Below are positions 12,060 through 23,392 of a stretch of 64,000 bases of DNA, piece after piece (the stretch's first letter is position 1; each line of letters starts with the position of its first letter). The notes under the pieces are model-generated. The model had not been told where the DNA came from. It did not search any database and saw nothing but the letters and a program-made list of their open reading frames with translations. The DNA comes from Agarophyton chilense (lineage: Eukaryota; Rhodophyta; Florideophyceae; Gracilariales; Gracilariaceae). Position numbers and translations under genes: made by a program. The stretch is from NCBI GenBank assembly GCA_030374765.1, contig JARGXX010000022.1:1302001-1366000 (forward strand), written 5' to 3'.

Positions 12060-12507
12060 TGTTACGCAATGACTGGTAGGTCAGCGTACCGGTCTCAACC
12101 TGGGGTAACGTGGTAGAGCGGGTCCTAAGGTTCGTATTCTTGACAGCGGCAATCCCAAATTACTTGGCGCAATGAACTGTCGTTTACTGCGTAGTCATAC
12201 AGATCGGAGGTACGGAAACGATGGCTTGAAGACCAATTGGTGGGACTAATGGACCAAAGTGGGTGATTTAGTATCCTAACGGTTCCTACTTGATTCGAAT
12301 AGAAAATTGTCACTCCAGCTAAGCAAATATCGATGTAGAGGCGCTATGATATCCCTGGAACTGTAAATCTATGCGATTACACTAAATAGAATAAAGAAAA
12401 TTTCAAAATATGTCCAGCTGAGGTCGGCCAGTCTACGTGGCGCTTGTAAGATACCTCAGGCCCTGGCGGTTTACACAACTCAACTTTAATCGTTGCTTCT
12501 TCATACA
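12060..12507 (-). repeat. 5' LTR of old chromovirus, copy A
   Basis: It begins TGTTACGC and ends TTCATACA on the plus strand and is the partner of 2278-2723. The exact right end is uncertain by about two bases because CACAC/ACACA repeats occur there. Confidence 0.83.
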
Positions 12508-15500
12508 CACCAAGAATTGCCATTATTTATCTGGTTTTGATTCAGATGCCACTCTTCAAGCGCAACAAAAGATCTATCGAAGATCTTTCGGTCGCGTTAA
12601 TGCACGGCACGCTCTGGTTCATAGTTATCATTGCTGGAGAGTACATATTAATGGACTTAAAACGATAAATTACCTGATTGAAATCTTCTTCTCTGTCTCC
12701 GGCAATGAAACCCGTGAAAAACGTTAGAATAAAACCATCGTTTGATCTCCCATTGATTTTGAATAAAGGATATCCGAAACGATTCGCTACTGCCTTGCTA
12801 TCCACAGAAATGCCTGGAATAATTCCTCACTTCTTGTAGTAATTCAACCACTACCTGAAAGACCAGCACGCAGACATCATTCTCCTGGAGGAGTCGCAGT
12901 TGAAGAAGAACTTGTTGCCTGCGTCTTTTTTGTTTAGGGATACAAGGGCTTCACAGAGTCTCATGCATGCCAGATCCTTTGGATTGCTCAACGAACCCGC
13001 ATATCCGAGTTTCTTTCCAGCCGTTAAAGGATTGATTACTTTCTCAAACTTGTTCTCCAAGTATCGTAACGTGTCTTGGAAGGACATTCTAAGAGTTTTA
13101 GTCATGTGAAGGGCTTCGGTGCACATCTTGGGGGCCAGAGGCTTGACCCTGCAGCTTTCTGCAGGATTGTGATTATTTATAGCCCCCGTTAAGTCCACGG
13201 CGTAGTGTTTACCTGCTCCGTCTTCGTCTGAGCCGACTGTCTTGATGGTGAGAGAGAAATTGTATCTCTCAGGTTGCTTCTAATTGTATTTCTCGCACTT
13301 AAGGATGCCCTTGTGTAGTACACGACGGTCTCCAGCGACTCCATTTGTTTCGCTCCGCTTCCTGTGACCTACGTAGACCGCTTTCCACGTATACAGATAG
13401 TATCCCATACAATTTGCAGTGTGCTGCACTTCTTTTACGACATCATGACCGGGTGCATTGAAGGATTGACTTTGAAAAAAAGCAATAACTGCCGCCTTAA
13501 AGCATTCTTCAATACGTTTCTGGTCATCTTCGACCTTACCAATATTACCACTGAGCGAAATGTGCTTCTCTACTTCTCCATCTCTGACTTGGACGTCAAC
13601 TTCATCATGGCATGCAGTGGGTCATCGTCATGGAAAGGTTCTTGTATGTGGAAAATATCTGGAGGAATCTCTCCTTTTTTATCTAAGAACAGACAACGAT
13701 CGATCAGATCAGAAGTTCTATCATCAAGCTGTAGTCTAATATCATCCTCTATCGTTTCCATGCTATTACTGCTCTTCATTACCTCATCTGCCTCTTCTGC
13801 CAGCATTTTGTTCTGTGTTGCCCTTGTACCACCGTGAGGATTTGAGATAGAAGAGTAGGAAAATTAATCTACACAATGCTTCTTAGGTTCTCTGTTGGGA
13901 CTCGGTATCCCAAGGGCTTCAGATCCGGATGCAGGTACTCCTAGAACACTGATGTCGGGGCTTCGTATCCCAGGGGCTTCAGATCTAGACTCTGGAGCTC
14001 CTAGAACAATTACGTCGGGGCTCCGTATCCCGGGGGCTTCAGTTCCAGACACTGGGGCTCCTAGAACACTCACGTCTCCTACTTCATTACCAATCACGCC
14101 CGTTAGTCTTTATCACTTCCGTCTCCTACGTCATTAGTTGACGACCTCAAGTCCACAACTTCTTCTACTGTTTTCGCCGTGTTCTATATCCCATTCACGC
14201 CTCCTACACGCAGCCATGAACTTGTATTCTTCGGGATCTCTTCCAGAGTTTGAGAAAGGTCATCGAGGCGACGGGAAGGGCTATTAGTCGTTCCATTTGG
14301 CGTTCAAGTCGTGAAAGGATTGACTTCAAGTTTCAAAGCAGCTGAAGCGTTTCTCCTGAACACATCTTCCAATAATGTGCAACCCGGAACATCGGACGTA
14401 GAACCATCTTTTTTGTTAGTAAAGCGCTTTGGTTCTAACGATTCCCAATCCCTTGCTCCCTGCTTTCATCCGCTACAACCCTCCTCCTTCAAATTCAGAT
14501 AGTGAGCTCTCATTGAGCTCTGAAGAGCTTCACATCGCTCCTTGACAACATCAGCAGTTAATTCAAAGGGTGTCCAGTTGTTTCGTAGGTCAGCATGAAC
14601 ATGCCAGTTCAGACTTTATCTTTCGAAGCTGAAAATAATACTTGAAGGGCACCGATTCGGGGCTTTGCCCTTGGCACACCGAAGTCTCCCATTGAAGATG
14701 CGATCGTTCTGCTTAATGTCTCTTCTCACAATTCGAAAGTGGTGCATGACACAAAGGAACCCATGAAGAGAAGCTCTCGAGGATATGAAAGTAATCAGAT
14801 CGTCTATCCCGCATGAGAACCTTATCCCAGAATCACTGGGAGCCTTCCCTCCTACTCGTAATCCCACGGAAGGAGCCTTCTTGTGATCTCGGGTACGGTT
14901 TTCGTCGAGAGAGTGTACTTCTAGAGCAGATACTCTCTCTATCACTTGATCAATGACGTGATCCAGGCCTGAATGCGCAATCTTAGCACTCTCGAGAAAC
15001 TTCACTCTGCGAGTAGAATTTCTCGGCGGCGGAGGAGATAGACATGAATTAAAACCCTCAACCTTGATTCGAAGCAGTTTCTTAATGTTTTCTTCTTGAC
15101 ATTGCAACGACTTTTTTCTTTCAATTCCCTCCATCATTCTCACTATGAAATCTCTCAGCTGCTCATCAACTGATTCGAATCCGGCGTTACCCACGTCGCA
15201 CGTCTTTCCCTTCCACCACCACTTTGCTACGTTGAATAATTCATCTTTTTCAAGGAAAGGATACTTGGGGCAGGCTTGCCGCCATCTCTGGCTGGTGCTG
15301 CTTGCGAGGGATATCCAGTCCCTTTCCTTTTCGTCATCAGCAAATCATCCCGTTCCATAATAGGACTGTGAATTTTCTTCAAGCGCCACTTTCTTTGCTC
15401 CCGGGTGTGATAAATTTGAGGGCGATGATGCAAGCGATATTGTTGAAGCATACTCTCGGATACCTGTTTCTCTTCGTAGATTTAGTAGGCTGTAAGAACA

Positions 15501-15841
15501 TGAACTACACGACTCCTGATTGCCATCCACCTGTACTTTTCCGACAACGTAGCACTAAAACCCTTCGCAAGACTACGAGGAGGAGCACATCCTCGATCCA
15601 CAGCAAACTCAGCCGCCGCAGATATGACATAACACCCGCAGCTGTGTCTATCCCTCTGCCGAGAGTATTTCTTCACGTCAAGCATACAATTCTTCGTTGA
15701 GAGAACCGCAGAACGCTTTCCATTCATAATAGTATACTCAAACGCTCTCTTCAAAAAGCATCAGTACTTTCCGCGAACATCTTCGGCGTTGACTATCGCC
15801 ATCGAACATTGTGGGCTTCTTTTTTCTGTTCGAGCTACTTT
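12508..15841 (-). pseudogene. Degenerate older element with Ulp1-like fragment, copy A
   Basis: Minus-strand open fragments succeed each other: 15482-15754, 14616-15194, 13570-13806, 12851-13198 and 12542-12805. The first contains RHSCGCYVISAAAEF, which resembles the C-terminal catalytic stretch (Gln/His-rich, then CG) of Ulp1/C48 SUMO proteases; many large DNA transposons carry such a domain. The second, after a frameshift, begins with a WWWKGKT-type segment and has a charged helix. Stops and frameshifts are abundant. The old gypsy element is inserted in it. The family assignment rests only on the short Ulp1-like motif. Confidence 0.45.
13897..14076. repeat. 60-bp tandem repeat, three units, copy A
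   Basis: The three units start at 13897, 13957 and 14017 and share GTATCCC, GGGCTTCAG and CTCCTAGAAC blocks. Because the period is a multiple of three, both strands stay open: the minus strand encodes about 20-residue repeats with LGAP and APGIRSP motifs. The repeat lies in the degenerate Ulp1-like element and is conserved at 57276-57455. Confidence 0.9.
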
Positions 15842-16439
15842 CGTGTAGCTGACTTTTGGAGTACTACAGCCCACGTCGAATAATTTCGTAGTTGAAGTTG
15901 AGATTTTTTCTGCTGTATAGATCTGATGCATGTTTTTCAGTGTTCAGTGATTCGAACACTCTGCTGAAGTGGCAAATTGAGTTAGCTTTGTTGCATAGTA
16001 TGGGAATGGAGATAAGAGGTACAGTAGTGTGTTTCTTAAGGTATGAAATGATGAAGTGTGTGGTGTATTGCTTTTGTTGGAAATGTTTTGGTATCGGGCT
16101 GCTACCATTTTTTAGTGTACTGATTAATACTGCCTCGGATGTTTTCCCATTCCGAAAATGTTCTCCAGCGGTATGCTCTCTGCGTCCATATTCAAAAGGC
16201 TGTAGTATTCCGTCTTTTAGTTCGCAATATGGTTGAGATTCTTTTGAACAGTAGTATATGGGGTCCATTGGTCTTTGAGAACTACAAAACGTTTTAAATT
16301 GTAGACTAATACCGTGTTTATTGCGGGTAAGACTAGGTGGTTTTTCTTTGTTTCAAAAGTTTGCTTGTCTGATAAACTTGAAGGTGTTTCTAAAAGCAAT
16401 CAACTAACCCTCCATCGATGAGCTGGTAACCATTTTAGA
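15842..16439. other. Unique sequence after duplication breakpoint
   Basis: This is AT-rich sequence without a confident gene. A minus-strand fragment at 16217-16399 contains INTVLVYNLKRF, which faintly recalls the NLKRF motif of USP-type ubiquitin hydrolases, and 15864-16268 is open in the same strand. Both are weak. They may be more of the degraded element on the far side of the rearrangement. Confidence 0.3.
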
Positions 16440-18680
16440 AAATTAAAACTTTAAAAGTGTAGGAGCTACTTTTCAAATGTAGTCATCAGGAAGCAAGTCC
16501 ACCAAAGCTACGGATATATGACGTTTTTAGCGTAAGAAGAGTCTAAAAAGCGAACAACTCGTATAATGTCCATCTTGAGTAGAAGAATAAGACGAGATAC
16601 GGGGTCACTTTAGCGTAGCGAACAGCTCGGCTCAGCTGATCGACAATCTTCACCCTCTTCCTCTCGAGTCATTCCATTTTGTTGTGAGCCAGTTGCGATA
16701 CTGCGGACTTGTAATCTGGCATGGTGTTTTATCACCAAGCGATTCTTATGTCCATAATTCATAAAACATAAAACGACACGGCAGTAGACAGTTCTTCGAG
16801 GTTCTTGATGTAGATGCGCTTGTTCTGTATTTTTATTCCATCGCTTTCTCAAGTGAACGAAAGCCCAGTAGAGATGCAAGGCAAAAACGTCTTCTTTGTC
16901 ATTTCAAGCTTCTTGTTCGTCTTCTTTTAAGACCTCTTGGAAGAAGAGTCACCTTATCGCAAGAGATCATCTAAAAACCACCTAATATTTCTTTGAGACT
17001 ACTGTATTCCGTGTGAAGGTAAAGAGCCTGTCCCAATCCAGTTGATACCATGCCCAGGTCCGTGGTATTGTTATCGTCTTTAATTTGGTTTCACAGTTCC
17101 CCAGATGAACAAGAACCCTACCGAGGTTTCAGCAGCTGTGGGTATGGGGAATAGTTCAGTTTAAGCTCTGGAAGAGGACTTTTGATGAAAAGCTCGCGGA
17201 GAATAGGCTCTGCTGAGTGGAAGTAAGCTCGACTGATATCAGAGCTCCAGACATCGCACCTATACATGGCAGCTAGAACTAGAGGCAATCTGATAGACGG
17301 CGGTTGTAGATTGGTTGTTTAATACACCATCATGTTCTTCGTGCGACCACGGTGTATATCGATAGCATGTCTAGACTTGTAATTCAGTTTTTCATCGCCA
17401 GGAGAATAAATTCCAAGTACAAATCCTTCATATAAAACGATTGTCCTCGTCGGGATATCTTCTGATTGTATGATTTTGAAAGTCTTTGTATCCAACAGAT
17501 TCTTGATGTCATTACATTTCGCGGAACGCATCTTCTTCGACGATGCCCATAATTTCCGTCAAGTAAATTCCAGGATCATACGGGCAACTTTAAAATCATT
17601 AACCTTCTTCAAAGTTCGGTAAAGATTGAGTGCGCCAAATCTTCAGGTTCGTAATTCGCTTTGACTTGTGCAAGAGAAAACTGTTTGACAGTCCCACGCG
17701 AACGTCTTGGGCGAAATTAAGTCGTTTAATCTTGCAGACACTGTTGACGGTCAGTGCACCAATCAACTCTCCAATACGATTGTAAACGATCTTCTCTCGC
17801 AAAACAAAGACCTTATCTTTCGTCTTATATATTTTGTCAGTCGCAGGAGATGTTCTGTGCTTCAGTGCGCGATCTATATATAGCTCAGCCATGAAATTCT
17901 TTCAATTTCTTCCTTCGACGTCCCACCGATCTTTTTCTTACTTTCCAATGTTACTTGTTGGTCTAGTATCTAAGATCGAGTGTGAAATTTCGGGCACTCC
18001 CACACAACTAGGGAAAAGAATATAGTCGCTCAGGGCCTACTGTATCCGTTACTGATTTAAGTGCGACAGAAAGAGCAATTCTGCCGTCCGCAAAGAAGTC
18101 TTGTGGAGCTAACTTCTGGTACGTCTATCGAAGAGGCCGGTAATACCTTTTGCCAATATCAAGACTCGAGTATGCTTCTTTTCCTGTTTGATTTTTTACT
18201 TTTGGGATTCATCACCATGGCGAATAAACAATCGTTTGGTTAAACGACTTGAAACCATATTTGTGATCGAGAACTCTTTGAACAGGACGTCCATACCAAA
18301 AAGAGCGTGTAAACTAGCTTTAAAGACTTCGAATTTGAAAAATATAGGATGTGCACTAGATGGTGTTGCGAGATGTATCACTGCTTGTTCTATGGAATCG
18401 AAGCATGTCTAGGCGAAATGGAATATTGAGTTTTACAGACGTTTTGAAAGAGTTAGCATGGGAACCAATTATTCACGGTACACCCTTTTCAATTCCTTGA
18501 TATCAACAACAGATTTCGGGGCACCAATGACCACGCAGAAGCCATGTAGACGAGAGAGACGATGTTCTCGTAAAATGGATGCGACAGAGACATCCATGCG
18601 TGCATACTCTTCACGCCTGCTTAGCGCCTCAGATGAGTGGTGGGATAGGAAGTTATCAATCATGCTAGGCGACGAAGACG
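16440..18680 (-). mobile_element. Ty1/copia retrotransposon relic
   Basis: Read leftward it shows copia parts in order. The protease region is at 18469-18663 (VIGAPKSV, where the catalytic Asp of D-x-GAPKSV is replaced) and at 18196-18381 (ALFGMDVL and SRLTKRL). The integrase C-terminus is at 17599-17892 (KVFVLREKIVYNRIGE). RT follows at 17319-17531 (TFKIIQSEDIP, then FVLGIYSPGDEKLNYKSR), then about 17290-16950 (LPLVLAAMYRCDVWSSDISRAY; the YVDD site is reduced to GF-stop-MI) and about 16750-16440 (DSSYAKN near the RNase H-side region). No LTRs were found and no part is intact. Confidence 0.8.
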
Positions 18681-20035
18681 AGCCAAGTTCCCTCGATGCG
18701 TTTCTGAAAAAAACTACGGAGAACAGTTGTTTGAAGAAGCAACAGAAATACCCGAAGCACCGTTCCAGTATTCTCTACACCATTTGTAGTCAACTGCTCC
18801 AAAAACAGAAGCAACCGCGATAAACCGGTCCTTAGTTAGTTCGTCAAACAGACCAACATTCTTGTGGGCATGCTCAGAACCACTCTCGTCTTGTTGATCA
18901 GAGATACTATTGAGGTTGGAGTTTTCTCCTTCAATCCAAAAAATGAGTTTTTACGTATTTCATACTGCCGAATCACAGTTTCTCAAACCTTGAAGAACCA
19001 AACCGGAGAGGGTTTCGGTAGAAAGAACATCCGTATGAAGATGATCCTGATCATGCTCGGTATTGTGAGATGGAACAGTACCACCTGGCTTTAAGTAACT
19101 TTTCTCTGGTTCACCGCGTTCTTCAGTAGTTTTTAGTTGTTAACGTCGAACCGTTGCAGATCGTTGGCTTTTTCAGAACATTAGAACTCAATACACAGAT
19201 TGGCGTGCTTTGTAAATTCCAACGCCAGATGTTTCATTATTCATCGGAATTTAAGGTTACCTTCGTGAAACAAATATGCTTTTAAACATACCACTTTGGA
19301 GAGTATTTTCAGAAAAGAATCTCAAATTCGCAGTGATTCATTTTTGGCAAGCTGCCTACTTGGTCAAGAGCCAAACTATCTCGACGTAACTAAACTAGAA
19401 AATGCAGTGATTTAAATAATTTTTGTTCAAATATGACTTTCAGTGAAGATAGAATACTTTTCAAAGTCCTTCCTACGTATTTTTGCGTAGTCTGGAAAAA
19501 GGTGTGAGAAACTCATCTTCGTTCAAGTCAGTCACTGCATCACAATGACGAATTCAAAGTTTCGTATTTGCTTTGTAGGTTTCGCTTAGGACTCCATGAC
19601 AGTGATTGATTGCTTGAAACCATGATATTAAGAGAAAATATATGAGTTGGGACAAGTAGCATTATTCAAAATGAACATTGCTCAACAATAAAACTTAGGA
19701 TCCGCAATTTTGTCAACTTTCGATGTTTAAAAGCATTGATCAGACAATATTGTCCATAAAATCGCGGTTCATGTACAGCGTGTTCGACAAGGAGCTATTA
19801 AAGTTAACATGTATAGTATGAGAGCGTCTTTTTGCTTTTAGAAGAAAAAATTGTATCAAATTGTATTGTTGTAATCTAAATACATCGTTTTTTAACGGAA
19901 ACTGTAAGGCTGAGGGTGCGCGTCAACACCGGGTCGGAAATTTTCGGATGGATTTTTGTGACAAAAACGGCGGGTGGTAACCCGCGACTACCCGAATAAA
20001 TCAGAAACGTATCCGTTGGGAAGGGGTTCTTACAG
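18681..20035. other. AT-rich sequence with no recognised gene
   Basis: The first few hundred bases could include the gag end of the copia relic, but no motif is visible. From about 19100 the sequence is AT-rich with many stops in all frames. Confidence 0.5.
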
Positions 20036-20039
20036 ATCC

Positions 20040-20100
20040 TCGTGCATACTTTGTATGCGTTCTGATCCACTGGACCCGAAAGCATACAAAGTATGCACGA
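20040..20100. repeat. Perfect 19-nt inverted repeat with palindromic arms
   Basis: The arms at 20040-20058 and 20082-20100 are exact reverse complements around a 23-nt loop. Each arm also contains its own 15-nt near-palindrome (GCATAC-TTT-GTATGC and GCATAC-AAA-GTATGC), so a cruciform or two small hairpins are possible. It lies 236 bp upstream of the transposase start and may belong to that element's end or control region. Confidence 0.85.
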
Positions 20101-20335
20101 AAATCTCCAGATTGATGAAACCGTCCAACAAACAACACGTCGCCAGCTGCTGGCAGTTGCATTGCTGGACCTTTCGAGCTGCTGTGCCCGCCGGCGGCGG
20201 CTGTGCGCCGGAACGGCTCACAACAGCTTTATTTTTGGTTTGAAACCGGGGCTACAGCGTGCGGTCTTCACCTCTAGTAGATGGGGTGGGAGGTCTTCTC
20301 CGAGATAGAGAAGATCTTTCACTCCATTTCTTATC

Positions 20336-21625
20336 ATGGACGACGAGGTACCTGATGTAGTCCTTGAGATAAGCGCTTCAGATTCGGAGTCTGAGCAAGA
20401 CTCTCTCGTTAATTTCAGGAAACAATGGATCGCAACAAATAATGTGTTTCGAGCAGGAACGGTAACTGCTTTTCACGCTTATGTGACTGCTATTGTACTA
20501 ACAATTTCGGAGCTGGTCGAGCGACAAACCCCGAAGCCCTCTCTATTCCCTACTATTAAGCCGAATTTTGAAGATGTCACCGCGATACTATCTGACAGTG
20601 ATTTTTCAAGGGCGTTTCGAATGTCTCGAACCGCTTTGAACGCACTACGAGAAATAATTGCGAGAAGTAATCATTTGAAGCCCGACACATTTGGAGACAG
20701 AATAAGAATACCTATTCCCGTCAAACTAGCAATTGGAATAAGAATTATGTCGGGTGCTAGTTTTCACGATCTCATGGTACTATATGGTGTAAGTGAAACT
20801 AGTGTCCGCAGGTGCTTCAAGCAGTTTATAACTGCAGTTCTAGATGTAATGTCGCTCCCGGGTCTACCAAAGAATGAAGAGGGTCTGCGTCAATTGGAAT
20901 TTGGGTTTAAGACCTCGCGGAGAATTCCGAATCCTCTCTCTGGCTGTATTGGTGCTTTTGATGGGCTTTGTGTGAAAATCAGAAAGCCACCAAATGATGA
21001 GAATCCAAGTTCTTTTTACTGCAGGAAAGGATACTACTCGATTCCTGTGCAGGCTTTGGTCGACTCTGACTACCGCTTTCTTGACTTCTCTGCTCTTGCA
21101 GTGGGGTCTACTAACGATGCATTGGCTTTTTCTATATCCCCTTTAGCGCGGCACCTCGATGAGGGAAACATTCCTTTGGGCTACTACGCGGTGTGTGATG
21201 CGGCTTATACGTTATCTAACTTTTGTATATCCCCGTACCCAGGGAAAGATATTGACGCTTTCAAAGACGCTCTCAACTTTTTAACTTCATCCATGCGAAT
21301 TCATGTGGAACAAGCGTTTGGCATTCTTACAGGTCGTTGGAAGATATTTCGCAATGGTGAAATCAATTACAGCGTGAAGGACTGTGTCAACATCATTGCC
21401 GTTGGGATGATTCTAAACAATTACGTCATGGATTCAATGCCGGGAAATAGGTACGTTTACAATCCTCACGAAATTAACGCTCTACAAACTGAATTAGATG
21501 ATTGGCACTCAAGTATTCAGTCCATTGCGCCCCCAGATCTAGAAACAGACAGGGAGGTAATTCGGGAGAAACTACGTGAAATACTAGTGGAAAGAGGTTT
21601 GCTGCGTCCGACGAGTAACCTTTAG
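20336..21625 (+). CDS. PIF/Harbinger-type DDE transposase
   Basis: This is an intact 429-codon ORF, within the normal size range for HARBI1-like transposases. A short acidic N-terminus is followed by a predicted helix-turn-helix region (about 125-165: SFHDLMVLYGVSETSVRR). The DDE_Tnp_4 nuclease core is at about 203-345. Likely catalytic residues are D209 (IGAFDGL), D288 (VCDAAYTL) and E325 (HVEQAFGIL). The flanking GYYSIPVQALVDSDYRF and GSTND motifs are typical. The enzyme would cut and paste its element with a short TWA target site. No terminal inverted repeats could be fixed by eye. All catalytic residues are kept and there is no frameshift, so it is young or domesticated. Confidence 0.92.
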   Translation: MDDEVPDVVLEISASDSESEQDSLVNFRKQWIATNNVFRAGTVTAFHAYVTAIVLTISELVERQTPKPSLFPTIKPNFEDVTAILSDSDFSRAFRMSRTALNALREIIARSNHLKPDTFGDRIRIPIPVKLAIGIRIMSGASFHDLMVLYGVSETSVRRCFKQFITAVLDVMSLPGLPKNEEGLRQLEFGFKTSRRIPNPLSGCIGAFDGLCVKIRKPPNDENPSSFYCRKGYYSIPVQALVDSDYRFLDFSALAVGSTNDALAFSISPLARHLDEGNIPLGYYAVCDAAYTLSNFCISPYPGKDIDAFKDALNFLTSSMRIHVEQAFGILTGRWKIFRNGEINYSVKDCVNIIAVGMILNNYVMDSMPGNRYVYNPHEINALQTELDDWHSSIQSIAPPDLETDREVIREKLREILVERGLLRPTSNL

Positions 21626-22187
21626 GTTTAATAGGTGAGTTAAATCGGATCAGCGTTTACATATGATGCAGCGTTACTACCATCTTTCTATATGTTTGGC
21701 AGGTTTTTGTTTTCCTACGAACGTTTCTTGCTGTGTGGGCTTGTTTTCGGTACTACACTTCTCGAGCTGGGGAGATGTGGCAGCAGACTGTTGTGGAGAT
21801 GGCAGTTACTTTTCAGCGATCTTCATCCGCGCACAAGCCAAAGCGTCGAGCTAAGAGCAAACAAGTTCGAACAATTTTCACAGTATTCCATACAACTACT
21901 CACAGCACTTTCGATCCTTGGTGATAGCCCCTTGGTGATGGTGGTGGTGGCGTGTTTATGGATGCAATTAGAGGTTTCTCAGATCCGGACACTGTTTCGT
22001 TATCATAAGACGGCCAAAAGCCAGCACATTCTTCGAAAAGAATAATGAGACGCGCCTGAGGAATCATTCGAATGAAAACAATCAGCAATTGAATGAAACA
22101 GAGAGCCAACCGAGAGTAGACAATATGTGGTTAGAACCGGAAGATATACGAAACCAAATCCATACCCCTCTGTTGGGGGTGTGTTAA
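21626..22187. other. Downstream of transposase, no gene recognised
   Basis: Short open frames are present but none has a recognisable motif. A weak hairpin with C-rich and G-rich arms lies at about 22165-22183. Confidence 0.45.
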
Positions 22188-23392
22188 CTAAGGATACGGT
22201 TCAAGCCCCATTGCCTTAGCCATTTGCACAATGGCAGTTCTCATTAGAGCACAAGAAGCGTTCTGAAGAACGACATCACCGGAGGACAAGGGAACAGAAT
22301 CGCGCACGAGTCTGTACGCAGTAAGAGCACATGCCGAAAGCGTCGCAGCAAGGTCAAGGCGAATGGCATGCGAAACAGAGATGAAATGACTGTAGTCAAT
22401 GACAGAGACTCGATGCCAAGTTTCGAGGCGAATAGAGTGCGGAACAGGGATGATGGGACTGTAGTCAATGAAAAAAGATTGATGACAAGTTCCCAACGAA
22501 TTCTTTCGTGGAACGCAGAGGGTCAGGGAGCTGAAAGAATTCCGAAACAACGCTAGCAAAGCGATTTGAAAGCATGTCGCACCTTGACTGGGATGAAGAG
22601 GTCCCCCTGCGCAACGCAGATAACGCCTGGGCCTGCAGACGTAACGTGCGCAACTTCCTCGGTACGGGCAATGGCAGGGAAGATATTTGGGGCGAAGACG
22701 GATGCAGAGTGGGTGTCACAGATGGCGGCCAGATCGACGGGATCGACACCGGTGTAGTCGAGCCGCATACGGTTGTATGAGCTCGTAAAGTCTGACGTCT
22801 CTTTCCAACGCACCGTTTCGCATAACCTGTTTGCCAACGCGGACATTCACAGCTGCTGCTGCCACGAAATATCGATCAAGTTGTAGATGGAACTGCACTC
22901 TACAGAGTTTCCTTTGCTCAGAAACGGCTTGCCTTTGTACATGGAGCATAGTTTGGGTGGGATGAACACGTCGCTGCGACTTACGCTGCGCCCAGTGCCG
23001 CCTTAACCGCCGTGACAAGGGTTTTCCGTCTTGCCTCTGCGCACGGCAACGGCGCTGCTTCCAGTTGCAGAACGATGAGAGAAAGGGTTTGGGTAACCAT
23101 TTGGGCGGCACGTTGAAAGGATTGGAAGTTGCGGCGCTTCTGGAGGGGGTGCATGAGTATTGAGGTTGGTTTCATTATAAAGGCAGTCGATCAAGTTGCT
23201 TGCACCGAGCCAGAGTCATGAAAGGGACGGAGCAAGCCACTTAAGACCGAGATCGCTGTCGGACGGCTTAGCATCGGGCAGCTGCTGGAGCGAAAGCACG
23301 GAAAACGGCGCGCCCGTGGAGGTGAAGGTGTATGCGGTGGAAAACAAGGGCGCAACAAGAGCGTGACGCGCAAGCGCCGGGAAGCGGAGCAT
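22188..23392 (-). pseudogene. Mitochondrial enoyl thioester reductase (MECR/ETR1-like) relic
   Basis: The gene starts at an ATG at 23392 with a probable mitochondrial targeting sequence (LARHALVAPLFSTAY), then TGAPFSVLSLQQL, as at the N-terminus of MECR. Later blocks in other frames follow: APNIFPAIARTEEVAHVTSAGPGV (22553-22846), then LAATLSACALTAYRLVRD, SSGDVVLQNAS and IVQMAKAMGL (22188-22559). These match the order in MECR, which reduces trans-2-enoyl thioesters with NADPH in mitochondrial fatty-acid synthesis. About 300 bp of unrelated sequence (about 22860-23190) and a 67-bp tandem duplication (about 22355-22490) interrupt it. It ends before the second half of the nucleotide-binding domain. 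Truncation and frameshifts make it a pseudogene. Confidence 0.8.

Larger units (their letters stand above)
2278..12507 (-). mobile_element. Old Ty3/gypsy chromovirus, copy A
   Basis: A 10.2-kb LTR retrotransposon lies in minus orientation with LTRs at 2278-2723 and 12060-12507. Going leftward from the right LTR come the primer-binding site, gag, protease, reverse transcriptase, RNase H, integrase, chromodomain, a region carrying a plus-strand antisense ORF, a polypurine tract and the left LTR. The two LTRs differ at roughly 12-15% of positions by eye, and the coding regions have many stops and frameshifts, so the element is old and inactive. The flanks CACAC (left) and CACCA (right) are similar but give no clean target-site duplication. 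It splits an older minus-strand element. Confidence 0.9.
1..15841. repeat. Segmental duplication, copy A
   Basis: This stretch is repeated at 33630-59220 in direct orientation. Offsets are about 33629 before the solo LTR and about 33380 after it; the difference is the extra retrotransposon interior in copy B. Long runs are identical, with scattered substitutions and small indels (a few percent by eye). The two copies part company at about 15841/59220, inside an open reading frame that continues in copy B but is cut off in copy A, so copy B probably keeps the original junction. The left limit cannot be seen because the match already runs at position 1. A true duplication or an assembly duplication would look alike, but about 17.8 kb of unrelated sequence lies between the copies. 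Confidence 0.93.

Noticed and set aside
13897-14076. Regular 60-bp repeats considered as a CRISPR array
   Set aside because: The units are contiguous with no variable spacers, and the context is a eukaryotic transposon.
16217-16399. USP-type ubiquitin hydrolase gene
   Set aside because: Only one short motif (VLVYNLKRF) fits; no Cys or His box was seen.
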